From assembly GCF_035917975.1 (NCBI RefSeq), contig NZ_CP109130.1, positions 3,038,001 through 3,102,000 on the forward strand: DNA of 64,000 nucleotides. The letters run 5' to 3'. Of the stretch, positions 49,698 through 58,273 are shown one piece after another. Source of the stretch: Streptosporangium sp. NBC_01756 (lineage in GTDB: Bacteria > Actinomycetota > Actinomycetes > Streptosporangiales > Streptosporangiaceae). Within the stretch, counting starts at the first letter, position 1; each line of letters begins with the position of its first letter. The notes under the pieces are model-generated. The model was not told where the DNA came from, did no database searches, and worked only from the letters and a program-made list of their open reading frames with translations. A program made the translations under genes and the position numbers.

Positions 49698-50480
49698 TTG
49701 AACGACGTTCTCTACTCCGTCGACGACGCCGTCGCCACCGTCGTCCTGGACCGGCCGGAGGCGATGAACTCGCTGACGGCGCGGACGAAGGCCGAACTGC
49801 TCGAAGCGCTCACCACGGCCGCGCAGGCCCCCGCCGTACGGGCGGTGCTGCTGACGGGGTCGGGCCGGGCGTTCTGCGCCGGCCAGGACCTGAACGAGCA
49901 CGCCGCCGCCCTGGAGGCGGGCCGCGGGCTGGACGACACCGTGCGCGCGCACTACAACCCGATCATCCGCACGATCACCGAGATGGGCAAGCCGGTCGTC
50001 GCGGCGGTGAACGGCGTCGCCGCGGGCGCGGGCGCCTCCCTGGCCTTCGCCTGTGACCTGCGGATCGCCGCCGACCGGGCGAAGTTCGCGATGGCCTTCA
50101 CCGGCATCGGCCTGGCCCCGGACTCCGGCGCGTCCTGGACGCTCCAGCGTCTGGTCGGCCTGGCCCGCGCGAGCGAACTCCTGCTGCTCGGAGAGCCTTT
50201 CGACGCGGCCCGCGCGCTGGAGCTCGGGCTCGTCTCCAGGGTCGTCCCGGCCGACGAGCTGGCCGTCACGGCCCGTGCGCTGGCCGTACGGCTGGCACAG
50301 GGCCCCACGAGCGCCTACGCGGCCACCAAACGTGCTCTGGAGGCCGCCGCGAGCGGCTCCCTGGCCGACGCCCTGGCTCTGGAGGCCGACCTCCAGGACG
50401 CCTGCGCCAAGACCGCCGACCATCTGAACGCCACCCGGGCCTTCCTCCGCAAGGAGCGTCCCGTCTTCGAGGGCCGGTAA
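49698..50480 (+). CDS. Enoyl-CoA hydratase/isomerase (PaaG-like)
   Basis: This 260-residue crotonase-fold enzyme has the oxyanion hole SGRAFCAGQDLNEH and AAGAGASLAFACDLRIAAD, with the active-site segment FTGIGLAPDSGASWTLQRL. The CAGQDL pattern is typical of PaaG-type 1,2-epoxyphenylacetyl-CoA isomerases, and a PaaX regulator is immediately upstream, so a phenylacetate pathway role is suggested. TTG start at 49698 with AAGGAG 7 nt upstream. No other paa genes are in the window. Confidence 0.88.
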   Translation: MNDVLYSVDDAVATVVLDRPEAMNSLTARTKAELLEALTTAAQAPAVRAVLLTGSGRAFCAGQDLNEHAAALEAGRGLDDTVRAHYNPIIRTITEMGKPVVAAVNGVAAGAGASLAFACDLRIAADRAKFAMAFTGIGLAPDSGASWTLQRLVGLARASELLLLGEPFDAARALELGLVSRVVPADELAVTARALAVRLAQGPTSAYAATKRALEAAASGSLADALALEADLQDACAKTADHLNATRAFLRKERPVFEGR

Positions 50481-50483
50481 GCG

Positions 50484-51053
50484 CTACCGCTCCGCCCGGC
50501 CGGCGGCGGCACGCACCCAGCAGTCGTCCAGGTGGTCGTTGACCAGGCCGATGGCCTGCATCAGCGCGTAGGCGGTGGTGGGGCCGACGAACCGGAAGCC
50601 GTGCGACCGGAGCTCCTTGGCGAGCGCCTTGGAGCCAGGGGTCTGGGCGGGCACGTCCGCCAGGGTCTTCGGCACGGGGGAGGCCGGGTCGGCGTGCCGC
50701 CAGACGAGGTCGGACAGGCCCACGTCGAGGGCGGCCCGGGCGTTGGCGACGGCGGCCTCGATCTTGGCCCGGTTGCGGACGATGCCCGCGTCGCCCAGCA
50801 GGCGGTCCACGTCGGTCTGGTCGAACGCCGCCACGGCCGGGATCGAGAACCCGGCGAAGGCGGCCCTGAAGTTCTCCCGCTTGCGCAGGATGGTGATCCA
50901 GGACAGGCCGGACTGGAAGGCCTCCAGGGTGAGCCGCTCGAACACGCGGTCGTCGCCCTCGACCCTGCGGCCCCACTCCTCGTCGTGGTAGGCGACGTAG
51001 TCGGGGGCCGAGCTCACCCAGCCGCAGCGGATCGGCGGCGCGGACCCGGTCAT
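50484..51053 (-). CDS. tag: DNA-3-methyladenine glycosylase I
   Basis: This 189-residue base-excision repair enzyme removes 3-methyladenine from alkylated DNA. The zinc ligands and active-site features include CGWVSSAPDYVAYHDEEWG, LTLEAFQSGLSWITILRKRE, the conserved FVGPTTAYALMQAIGLVNDH and HLDDCWVR. Start ATG overlaps the upstream gene by 4 nt (ATGA). Corresponds to Rv1210. Its stop is 3 bp from the end of the enoyl-CoA hydratase gene. Confidence 0.94.
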   Translation of the reverse strand: MTGSAPPIRCGWVSSAPDYVAYHDEEWGRRVEGDDRVFERLTLEAFQSGLSWITILRKRENFRAAFAGFSIPAVAAFDQTDVDRLLGDAGIVRNRAKIEAAVANARAALDVGLSDLVWRHADPASPVPKTLADVPAQTPGSKALAKELRSHGFRFVGPTTAYALMQAIGLVNDHLDDCWVRAAAGRAER

Positions 51054-51565
51054 CGGGCCTGCTCCGGATCCGCCAGACCCGGCCGCCCGCTCTCGGAGTC
51101 GTCCGCGTCGTGACCGTCGGGGGCGACGAGGGACGGGGGCGGCGCCTCGGACACCTCGGACAGCTCGGCGGGCTCCGCCGGCGGCTCGGGCTCGTGTTCG
51201 GTGCGGGGGGCGCCCAACGGGCCCGCGTGGATCTCCTGGCGGGCCTGGAGCCTGCCGGCCAGCAGCTCCGCCACCCGCTGCTCCAGGACCGCGATCCTGG
51301 TGTCCCGCTCGCTCAGCGCGTTCATGACCCGGTTCAGCGTCTCGTCCACGTTGTGCGTGTGATAGCCGACCAGGCTCACCGGGAGCTGCAGCGCCATGAA
51401 GTCGGCGGCGCCGAGCTGCCCGGCCTCGGGCAGGTTCAGCGGGGGGACGTCGGGGGCGAACTCCTTCAGCTCACCGCCCCAGCCCATGGCGACGACCACC
51501 ACACCTGCGAGAATGGCTATGGCGGCGAGAACGAGTACGAACAGCACATACGAATCGTGCCACAT
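51050..51565 (-). CDS. DivIVA-domain-like membrane protein (Rv1209 type)
   Basis: This 171-residue protein has an N-terminal membrane helix (SYVLFVLVLAAIAILAGVVV), then a DivIVA-like lipid-binding motif FMALQLPVSLVGYHTHNVDE, a short coiled coil (RDTRIAVLEQRVAELLAG) and a disordered acidic tail. It overlaps tag by 4 nt, the same pairing as Rv1209-Rv1210. A role at curved membrane or division sites is inferred only. Confidence 0.78.
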   Translation of the reverse strand: MWHDSYVLFVLVLAAIAILAGVVVVAMGWGGELKEFAPDVPPLNLPEAGQLGAADFMALQLPVSLVGYHTHNVDETLNRVMNALSERDTRIAVLEQRVAELLAGRLQARQEIHAGPLGAPRTEHEPEPPAEPAELSEVSEAPPPSLVAPDGHDADDSESGRPGLADPEQAR

Positions 51566-51576
51566 CTCCCCTGATC

Positions 51577-51582
51577 TAAAAT
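51577..51582 (+). promoter_or_regulatory. Putative -10 element of a leaderless mRNA
   Basis: TAAAAT is followed by 6 nt and the ATG of the small gene at 51589; there is no Shine-Dalgarno. This is the clearest leaderless promoter in the window. Confidence 0.6.
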
Positions 51583-51588
51583 CGCGCC

Positions 51589-51888
51589 ATGAGAGCTCTC
51601 GTGGTAATCGGACCCGGCGATCCGGGCGATCCCGGCTGGGCGGAGGCCCGCTCGATCGCCGAGATCGAGGAGCTCGTCCGTGCCGGGCGCACCGTCGCGG
51701 TCACGCCCGCCGCGCTCGCCGGAGACGGCGGGGAGGCCGCGGAGCTCGCCGTGGCGTCCGTCTGCGCCTGGGCCGGTGCCCGGGTCTTCCGCACCGACCG
51801 CCCCGGCCAGGTACGGCAGGCGGTCGAGATGACCGAGTCCCTGGCCGGGCGGCGCCCGCCCGCGCTAACCCGCCGTGGCCTCGCCTAG
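51589..51888 (+). CDS. Small protein resembling the C-terminus of dihydropteroate synthase
   Basis: This is a 99-residue protein whose end (EMTESLAGRRPPALTRRGLA) closely resembles the C-terminus of actinobacterial FolP2-type dihydropteroate synthases. The core substrate-binding motifs of FolP (VNxTPDSFSDGG and the pterin site) are absent, so it cannot be a full enzyme. It sits where mycobacteria carry folP2, between the Rv1209-like and LOG genes. It may be a folP2 relic kept as a small protein. It overlaps the convergent LOG gene by 24 bp. Confidence 0.55.
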   Translation: MRALVVIGPGDPGDPGWAEARSIAEIEELVRAGRTVAVTPAALAGDGGEAAELAVASVCAWAGARVFRTDRPGQVRQAVEMTESLAGRRPPALTRRGLA

Positions 51889-52452
51889 CTCCTCGGCGCT
51901 GGGCACCAGGTGCGGGGTCCTCTTCTCCAGATGCCGGAACGCGTCCTCGACCGTGGTGGTCCAGAAGATCGCGTCGAAAACGTTCGGCCGGGTGAAACCG
52001 GCCTCGTGCATGTTCTCGACCAGGGTCTTCAGCGGGGTGTAGACGCCCCACGGATCCAGGAGCACCAGCGGCTTGTCGTGCAGTCCGAGCGTTCGCGCCG
52101 TCCAGATCTCGAACAGCTCCTCCAACGTCCCGATCCCGCCGGGCAGGACCAGGAAGGCGTCGGAGCGGGCGTCCATGAGGCCCTTGCGCTCACGCATGTC
52201 GGCGGCGACGACCAGCTCGTCGGACTCCTCGTCGGCGACCTCGATGTCCACCAGCGCCTGCGGGATCACCCCGATGGTCCGCCCTCCGCCCGCGCGTGTC
52301 GCCCGGGCCACCGCCCCCATGCAGGAGACCTTGGCCCCACCGCTGACCAGCGTGTGCCCGCGCCTTGCCAGCTCGGCGCCGACCTCCTCGGCCAGCCTCA
52401 GATACTTCTGGTCGATCTTCTGACTCGATGCCAGGAATACACATATGAACAC
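51865..52452 (-). CDS. LOG family protein (TIGR00730)
   Basis: This ~195-residue Rossmann-fold protein is of the LOG (lonely guy) family, often annotated as cytokinin riboside 5'-monophosphate phosphoribohydrolase. Motifs are SGGAKVSCMGAVARA and LVLPGGIGTLEELFEIWT (PGGxGTxxE). The GTG at 52452 has AGGG 7 nt upstream; a TTG at 52458 lies too close to it. Directly downstream of a second LOG gene. Corresponds in order to Rv1205. Confidence 0.9.
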   Translation of the reverse strand: MFICVFLASSQKIDQKYLRLAEEVGAELARRGHTLVSGGAKVSCMGAVARATRAGGGRTIGVIPQALVDIEVADEESDELVVAADMRERKGLMDARSDAFLVLPGGIGTLEELFEIWTARTLGLHDKPLVLLDPWGVYTPLKTLVENMHEAGFTRPNVFDAIFWTTTVEDAFRHLEKRTPHLVPSAEELGEATAG

Positions 52453-52461
52453 CGGCAAACC

Positions 52462-53256
52462 CTATTGTGCGTCCGCCACCGCGTCACGGGCCGCCCTCCG
52501 CTCCTTCCCGGCCTGCCCCGACCTGTTCCGGTCCGCGTCGGTGATGATGCGCACGGCCTCGTCCACGTCGTCGGTGACATGGATGAGGTTCAGGTCCGGT
52601 GGGGAGATCTTGCCGCTGGACACCAGGGTGTTCTTGATCCAGTCGAGCAGCCCTCCCCAGAACTCCGTGCCCACCAGCACGACGGGGAAGGAGGTGACCT
52701 TGCGCGTCTGGACCAGGGTCAGCGCCTCGAACAGCTCGTCCATCGTGCCGAAGCCGCCCGGCAGCGCGACGAACCCGCAGGCGTACTTCACGAACATGGT
52801 CTTGCGGACGAAGAAGTAGCGGAACTCTATGCCGAGGTCCACGTACTCGTTCATGTGCTGCTCGAAGGGGAGCTCGATGCCCAGGCCGACGGAGACACCG
52901 CCCGCCTCACGGGCACCCCTGTTGGCCGCCTCCATGCAACCCGGCCCGCCACCGGTGATCACGGCGTAGCCCGCCTCGGAGAGTTTCCGGCCGAGTTGGA
53001 TGCCCATTTCGTATTCGGGGGCGCCCTCGGGGGTGCGCGCGGACCCGAAGACGGTCACCGCCTGAGGCAGTTCGGCGAGCTGACCGAAGCCCTCCACGAA
53101 CTCCGCCTGGATGCGCATCACCCGCCACGGATCCATGTGCAGCCAGTCGGCGGGGCCTCTGCGATCAAGAAGCCGCTGGTCATGGGTGGATTCGGAGACG
53201 AGGTCGCCGCGGACCACGGCACCTCCCTGACGGCGTTCCGGACGTGTCTTCTTCAT
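52462..53256 (-). CDS. LOG family protein, longer paralogue
   Basis: This is a 264-residue LOG family protein with AVTVFGSARTPEGAPEYEMG, TGGGPGCMEAANRGA and VALPGGFGTMDELFEALT. It has a longer N-terminal and C-terminal extension than its neighbour. Nine bases separate it from the shorter LOG gene, so they form an operon. Nucleotide-monophosphate phosphoribohydrolase activity is the family expectation. Confidence 0.9.
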   Translation of the reverse strand: MKKTRPERRQGGAVVRGDLVSESTHDQRLLDRRGPADWLHMDPWRVMRIQAEFVEGFGQLAELPQAVTVFGSARTPEGAPEYEMGIQLGRKLSEAGYAVITGGGPGCMEAANRGAREAGGVSVGLGIELPFEQHMNEYVDLGIEFRYFFVRKTMFVKYACGFVALPGGFGTMDELFEALTLVQTRKVTSFPVVLVGTEFWGGLLDWIKNTLVSSGKISPPDLNLIHVTDDVDEAVRIITDADRNRSGQAGKERRAARDAVADAQ

Positions 53257-53365
53257 GTGGTCACGCTAGCGTCGGCTTTGGAAAAATCTTGGAAAATCTC
53301 CGGTAAAACACGGAACCGGATTTCGAGGAGCCCGCGTCTAACTGCCGAGGGTGCTGCTCGGGACT

Positions 53366-53411
53366 GAAAGTGGCTTTCCCCGCCAAATGGCCGGCGAGGA
53401 AAGCCACTTTC
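53366..53411 (-). terminator. Terminator after dapE
   Basis: GAAAGTGGCTTTCC (53366-53379) pairs perfectly with GGAAAGCCACTTTC (53398-53411), with a CGCC/GGCG pair inside. It lies about 34 bp past the dapE stop. Confidence 0.85.
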
Positions 53412-53444
53412 ATTTGTGCCCGCTCTCCGGCGGCATCGCCCGGA

Positions 53445-54506
53445 TCAACCCAGCCAGTCCAGCATTCTGCGCTCGCAGTCGGCGATCTTCTCCAGCGACA
53501 CGTACTCCCCCTGTTGATGCGCGAGGTTGGGGTCACCCGGGCCGTAGTTCACGGCCGGAACGCCGAGGCCGGAGAACAGCGACACATCGGTCCAGCCGAG
53601 TTTGGCCCTGGGCGTGCCGCCGACGGCCCGGGTGAAGGCCGCCGCCACCGGATGGGTCAGGCCGGGCCGCGCGGCGGCGGCCCCGTCGGTGAAGCGGACG
53701 TCGAACCCGTCGAACACCTCGCTCACGTGCGCCTGGGCGGCCTCCAGCGACAGGTCGGGGGCGAAGCGGTAGTTGACGGTCACCACGCACTCGTCGGGGA
53801 TCACGTTGCCCGCCACGCCCCCGGCGATCGCCACCGCGTTCAGGCCCTCGTGGTACTCCAGTCCGTCCACCACCGGCTGCCTGGCCTGGTAGGCGTCCAG
53901 GATCGCGAGCACCGGCCGGGCCGCGTGGACGGCGTTGACCCCGAGCCAGGACCTGGCGCTGTGCGCGCGCTTGCCCCGGATGGTGATCTGGGCGCGGAGC
54001 GTGCCCTGGCAGCCGCCCTCGATGACGCCGTCGGTGGGCTCCATGAGCACCGCGAAGTCACCCGCGAGCAGCGCGGGGTGCCTGCGGCTGAGCCGGAGCA
54101 GGCCGTTGCGCTCGACCTCGATCTCCTCGCAGTCGTAGAAGACGTAGGTCACGTCCCGGCTCGGCGCCCGGAGCGCGGCGGCCAGCTTCAGCGCGACCGC
54201 CACGCCGGCCTTCATGTCCGAGGTGCCGCAGCCGTACAGCAGGCCGTCCTCGACCCGGCTGGGCAGGTTGCCGGCCACCGGGACGGTGTCGAGGTGACCG
54301 GCGATCACCACCCGCTCGCCGCGACCGAGTTCGGTGCGGGCGAGGACGGCCTCACCGTCCCGGTGCACGCTCAGATGCGCCAGCGGCCGCAGCGCCTCCT
54401 CCACCATGCCGGCCAGGGCCTTCTCGCCGCCGCTGACCGACTCGACGTCCACGATCCGCGCGGTGAGCGCCCCGACGTCCTGTGTGAGATCCAGACGCGT
54501 ACTCAT
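53445..54506 (-). CDS. dapE: Succinyl-diaminopimelate desuccinylase
   Basis: This is a 353-residue M20-family zinc amidohydrolase of the lysine/DAP pathway, releasing succinate from N-succinyl-LL-diaminopimelate. Metal and catalytic motifs are [30 protein letters not shown] and [13 protein letters not shown], with the dimerisation-domain [15 protein letters not shown]. Matches Rv1202. The partner aminotransferase gene dapC lies 1.8 kb upstream on the same strand, with other genes between. Confidence 0.92.
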   Translation of the reverse strand: MSTRLDLTQDVGALTARIVDVESVSGGEKALAGMVEEALRPLAHLSVHRDGEAVLARTELGRGERVVIAGHLDTVPVAGNLPSRVEDGLLYGCGTSDMKAGVAVALKLAAALRAPSRDVTYVFYDCEEIEVERNGLLRLSRRHPALLAGDFAVLMEPTDGVIEGGCQGTLRAQITIRGKRAHSARSWLGVNAVHAARPVLAILDAYQARQPVVDGLEYHEGLNAVAIAGGVAGNVIPDECVVTVNYRFAPDLSLEAAQAHVSEVFDGFDVRFTDGAAAARPGLTHPVAAAFTRAVGGTPRAKLGWTDVSLFSGLGVPAVNYGPGDPNLAHQQGEYVSLEKIADCERRMLDWLG

Positions 54507-54593
54507 GCCCGCGACCCTATCTCCGGCGGGTGGCCGGACTCCCCGCTCCCCCCGCCGATCGCGGAGAGGGGACTCCCGTTCACCGCTCCGGCG

Positions 54594-54685
54594 GGTGGCC
54601 GGACCTCCCCGTGGAGCTCGGGAGACGGCGGCGCAGACCGGTGGCCGGACTTCCCCGTGGAGCTCGGGAGACGGCGGCGGAGACC
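54594..54685. repeat. Tandem 46-bp repeat upstream of dapE
   Basis: Two directly adjacent 46-bp copies (54594-54639 and 54640-54685) begin GGTGGCCGGAC and differ at two positions. A partial third copy starts near 54526. They fill the 254-bp intergenic region shared with the divergent gene at 54761. Confidence 0.85.
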
Positions 54686-54760
54686 GGCGGCTCCGGGCTG
54701 GGGTTCCATCGAGAATCCCTGGCGATTCCCGCCCTGCCTCGGACCGGTAGGTTCTTCAGG

Positions 54761-55585
54761 GTGCGACGGCGTTTCTCCAAAGGGACCATCGCGATCCTCG
54801 TGATCGTGACCGTGCTCGCGGTGGCCATCACCGTGGGTGTCTTCACCCTGCTCAACAGGGTCACGCCGTTCACCGGGACAGCGGAGGGTTGCAAGATCAC
54901 CATTCCGGCCGACTCCCTGGACCTGGAGATCGAGCAGGCCCAGGTGGCCGCGGCCATCGCGGCGGTGGCCGCCCGCCGGAAGCTGCCCGAGCGGGCCGTC
55001 GTGATCGCCTACGCCACCGGCATCCAGGAGTCCAAGCTGCTCAATCTGCCCTTCGGCGACCGCGACTCGGTCGGGGTGTTCCAGCAGCGCCCCTCCCAGG
55101 GCTGGGGCACCCCCAAGCAGTTGATCGACCCGGTCTACGCCGCGGGGAAGTTCTTCTCCGCGCTGGTGAAGGTGAAGAACTACCGCAAGCTGCCACTTCA
55201 CGTGGCGGCCCAGCGGGTGCAGCGCTCGGCCGACGGATCGGCCTACGCCCAGCACGAGGACGAGGCCGAGACCCTGGCCGCGGCCTTCACCGGACGGGTG
55301 CCCAAGGCCGTGCACTGCTGGTTCCCGGCGCCCACGGGCACGACTCCGCTGCCCGGCACCGCCGGGGCGAGGCAGGAGCTGGCCCGCGCGCTCGGCTCCG
55401 GGACCACGCTCAACGTCACCTCCCGCAAGCAGGGCTGGCTGATGTCGTCCTGGACGGTCGTCCACGCCCGGGAGTTCGGGCTGCGCCGGGTCGGCTACAG
55501 CGGCCAGTCCTGGACGTCGGCGGCCGGCGAGGACGGATGGCAGGCCGACCCTCGGGCCTCGGCGAGCCGCATCGACATCTCCTAG
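54761..55585 (+). CDS. Membrane-anchored protein with lysozyme-like-fold resemblance
   Basis: This ~274-residue protein is anchored by one N-terminal helix (GTIAILVIVTVLAVAITVGV) with an outside domain. RAVVIAYATGIQESKLLNLP, VGVFQQRPSQGWGTPKQL and the following YAQHEDEAE region resemble resuscitation/transglycosylase-type lysozyme folds; an ExxK...QQRPS pattern is shared by a widespread actinobacterial family of unknown function. The GTG at 54761 lies 7 nt after TAGGTT, suggesting a leaderless start. Confidence 0.78.
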   Translation: MRRRFSKGTIAILVIVTVLAVAITVGVFTLLNRVTPFTGTAEGCKITIPADSLDLEIEQAQVAAAIAAVAARRKLPERAVVIAYATGIQESKLLNLPFGDRDSVGVFQQRPSQGWGTPKQLIDPVYAAGKFFSALVKVKNYRKLPLHVAAQRVQRSADGSAYAQHEDEAETLAAAFTGRVPKAVHCWFPAPTGTTPLPGTAGARQELARALGSGTTLNVTSRKQGWLMSSWTVVHAREFGLRRVGYSGQSWTSAAGEDGWQADPRASASRIDIS

Positions 55586-56253
55586 TCCTTCTTCTCGATC
55601 CTGATGGAGCCCGGGGGCAGCGACTGGGCGTAGGAGGAGGTCCAGGGCTGCCCCTGGAGCCGCTCGAAGGAGAGCAGGCGGCCGTCGGCGGCCCGGTAGT
55701 CGGCGAAGTCGAGCAGCCCCCGCTCGGGCATCGAGGTGACCCCCTCTGCGCGGAAGGCCGCGGTGCCGCGGTCCACCGGGAAGAACTCGACTCCCTCGAC
55801 GCTCAGTGTGGTCTTGGCCGGGATCATGCCCTGGGTGGGCACCGGCGTCCAGAGGAGCACCTCAAGGTGGGACGGGTCACCCGGGTTCGGGCCGGGACGC
55901 GTCTCGATCGACAGCCACTGGTAGCGGCGGGTGCCGTCGTCGAGGAGGTACTCCGTCCAGTCGTTGCCCTGCCACGACAGGTACATGGCGCCCAGGACGC
56001 GGGTCCGCACGCTCTGGCAGTAGATCGTGTCGCCCACCTTGATCGTGCGGGGGTCGGGGTAGTCGATGCCGACATGGCCCGCGCTCAGTGGAGGCGGCGG
56101 CTGAGCCACCTCGGCCGGTGGGAGGGGGATATCGCCGAGCTGCCCGGGGCTGCGCTGTTTCCTGTCCTGGCGGGTGGTCGCGTACAACGCGCCAAGCAGC
56201 AGGACGAGGGTCACTACGCCCAGTCCGAGTATCGCGGCGACCGCAGGGGTCAT
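55582..56253 (-). CDS. DUF4178 domain protein
   Basis: This 223-residue protein has an N-terminal membrane helix (AVAAILGLGVVTLVLLLGAL) and a DUF4178-type domain (TIKVGDTIYCQSVRTRVLG, GNDWTEYLLDDGTRRYQWLS). It is 11 bp after dapC, in the same direction, so probably co-transcribed. Its end overlaps the convergent gene by 4 bp. Function unknown. Confidence 0.82.
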   Translation of the reverse strand: MTPAVAAILGLGVVTLVLLLGALYATTRQDRKQRSPGQLGDIPLPPAEVAQPPPPLSAGHVGIDYPDPRTIKVGDTIYCQSVRTRVLGAMYLSWQGNDWTEYLLDDGTRRYQWLSIETRPGPNPGDPSHLEVLLWTPVPTQGMIPAKTTLSVEGVEFFPVDRGTAAFRAEGVTSMPERGLLDFADYRAADGRLLSFERLQGQPWTSSYAQSLPPGSIRIEKKD

Positions 56254-56264
56254 GGCGCGCGATC

Positions 56265-57362
56265 TTACTGGAGGCGGCGGACCGCCGCACTGATGCGTTC
56301 GTCACTCGCGGTCATGGCGATCCGGATGTGCGCCCCACCGGCTTTTCCGTAGAAGTCGCCCGGCGCGACCAGGATGCCCCGGCGGGCGAGCCCCTGCACC
56401 TGCGTCCAGCAGTCCGTGCCGTCGGTGGCCCACAGGTACAGGCCCGCGGTGGAGTGTTCGATCTCCCAGCCGGCCGCCTCCAGGGCGGGGCGCAGCGCGG
56501 CCCTGCGGGCGGCGTACCGGGCACGCTGCTCCTCGGCGTGCCCGTCGTCGTCCAGTGCCACGGCCATCGCCGCCTGGACCGGTGCCGGCACGATCATGCC
56601 CGCGTGCTTGCGAACCTCCAGCAGCCGCTGGATCAGCACCGGGTCGCCCGCGACGAATCCGGCCCGGTAACCGGCGAGGTTGGAGCGCTTGGACAGCGAG
56701 TGCACGGCCAGCAGGCCCTCGTGCGAACCGCCGCACACGTCCGGGTGCAGGACCGAGACCGGCTGCTCCTCCCAGCCCAGCTCGATGTAGCACTCGTCGG
56801 AGGCCACGATCGCGCCGCGCTCGCGCGCCCACGCGACGACCTTGCGCAGATGCTCGGCGGGCAGGACCTTCCCGGTGGGGTTGGACGGGGAGTTCACCCA
56901 GACCAGCGGCACCTGCTCGGGCCCGAGCGCCAGCAGTCCGTCCGTGGCGTACGGCTGGGCGCCCGCGAGCCGGGCCCCGACGTCGTAGGTGGGGTAGGCG
57001 AGCTCGGGGAAGATCACCCGCTGGCCGGAGCCGATGCCGAGGAGGGTCGGCAGCCAGGCCACGAACTCCTTGGAACCGATCAACGGCAGCACGTTCGCCG
57101 GGTCCAGGTCCACGCCGTGCCTGCGCCGCAGCCAACCGGCCGCCGCGCCGCGGAGGCGCTCGGTGCCGTAGGTAAGTGGGTAGCCGGGGCTGTCGGAGGC
57201 CTCCGCCAGTGCCTGCCGTACGACGGGCGGCACCGGGTCGACGGGGGTGCCGACGGAAAGGTCGACGATCCCGTCGGGATGCGACTGCGCCAGCTCCTTA
57301 TACGGCGTGAGCCGATCCCATGGAAAGTCCGGCAGGCCGATCACAGCTCTCCCCGCTGACAT
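56265..57362 (-). CDS. dapC: N-succinyl-diaminopimelate aminotransferase-type PLP enzyme
   Basis: This 365-residue class I/II aminotransferase is of the DapC type, forming N-succinyl-LL-diaminopimelate from the keto acid, one step before DapE. The PLP Lys is in VHSLSKRSNLAGYRAGFVAG, with LVWVNSPSNPTGKVLP and ASDECYIELGWE. Matches Rv1178, which also lies next to fdxC. dapE in the same window supports the pathway assignment. Confidence 0.9.
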   Translation of the reverse strand: MSAGRAVIGLPDFPWDRLTPYKELAQSHPDGIVDLSVGTPVDPVPPVVRQALAEASDSPGYPLTYGTERLRGAAAGWLRRRHGVDLDPANVLPLIGSKEFVAWLPTLLGIGSGQRVIFPELAYPTYDVGARLAGAQPYATDGLLALGPEQVPLVWVNSPSNPTGKVLPAEHLRKVVAWARERGAIVASDECYIELGWEEQPVSVLHPDVCGGSHEGLLAVHSLSKRSNLAGYRAGFVAGDPVLIQRLLEVRKHAGMIVPAPVQAAMAVALDDDGHAEEQRARYAARRAALRPALEAAGWEIEHSTAGLYLWATDGTDCWTQVQGLARRGILVAPGDFYGKAGGAHIRIAMTASDERISAAVRRLQ

Positions 57363-57518
57363 GTCCCCGCCCGCGCCGAGAGGGGAAGACGACTTCTGGG
57401 TGGATCCGGGCGGACAGGGGCGACTCCCCGGCGGCCCGCGCCGGGCGGTCGACGACCGCCGGCCGATCCGGCCGGGCAGGGACGGCTCAGTGTGCCCCGC
57501 TCTGCCCGGCAGGCACCG

Positions 57519-57845
57519 CTAGTGGCTCTCGGCCTGCGGAGGCAGAGCCGAGACGACCGGGTGGTCCTTCTGGATCTTGCCGACCTTGGAGGCGCCGCCG
57601 GGCGACCCCAGGTCCTCGAAGAAGTCCACGTTGGCCTTGTAGTAGTCCTTCCACTGCTCGGGAAGGTCGTCTTCGTAGAAGATCGCTTCAACGGGGCAGA
57701 CCGGTTCGCACGCACCGCAGTCCACGCACTCGTCGGGGTGGATGTAGAGCATGCGCTCGCCCTCGTAGATGCAATCGACGGGGCACTCCTCGATGCACGC
57801 CTTGTCCAGGACGTCCACGCAAGGCTGCGCGATGACGTAGGTCAC
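57519..57845 (-). CDS. fdxC: 7Fe ferredoxin (FdxC-like)
   Basis: This 108-residue ferredoxin has a [3Fe-4S] and a [4Fe-4S] site: [20 protein letters not shown] in the first half and [17 protein letters not shown] in the second. The acidic tail includes [23 protein letters not shown] at 57845 with AAGGAG 8 nt upstream. It is upstream of dapC, as in mycobacteria (Rv1177-Rv1178). Confidence 0.94.
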   Translation of the reverse strand: MTYVIAQPCVDVLDKACIEECPVDCIYEGERMLYIHPDECVDCGACEPVCPVEAIFYEDDLPEQWKDYYKANVDFFEDLGSPGGASKVGKIQKDHPVVSALPPQAESH

Positions 57846-57955
57846 CTCGGGCTCCTTCTTCTTTACGCACCTAGGGCACGACTTCGACCGCGGGTTGCTA
57901 CGCCCTAGTATTGCCGTGCCCGCCAAATGTCTGAAACGGGAGGGGGCAAAAGACA

Positions 57956-58174
57956 GTGACCCCAGGCTTCGGTGCTCGCCTCAATGTCACCATAACCCCT
58001 TCTGACGTGGGCAAAAGAGTTACCACACGGCGACGGGTCCCAGAAGGGTTTCGCGACGCCGTGGGACGACTGGAATTCTGGCGGGACGGTCTGCTCGGGG
58101 TGCGCAAGCGTGACGGCACCCTGGTCGAGATCCCCCAGGCCACGCTCGCGGCGGCGAAGGTCGTCCCGGGCTGA
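57956..58174 (+). CDS. Stand-alone Rv0428c-type SH3-like domain
   Basis: This is a 72-residue basic protein ([40 protein letters not shown]) matching the N-terminal SH3-like domain usually fused to GNAT acetyltransferases in actinobacteria. Here no acetyltransferase follows. GGGAGGGGG precedes the GTG at 57956. Divergent from fdxC. Function unknown. Confidence 0.75.
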   Translation: MTPGFGARLNVTITPSDVGKRVTTRRRVPEGFRDAVGRLEFWRDGLLGVRKRDGTLVEIPQATLAAAKVVPG

Positions 58175-58273
58175 CCCGCCTGCTCACGCCACCGCCCTGC
58201 CGGGCGTAAGCCGTTCACCAAGAAAGGCCGCGCCTCCTCGACCCGCCCAACCGTCACGTAGAGTATTGAACGC

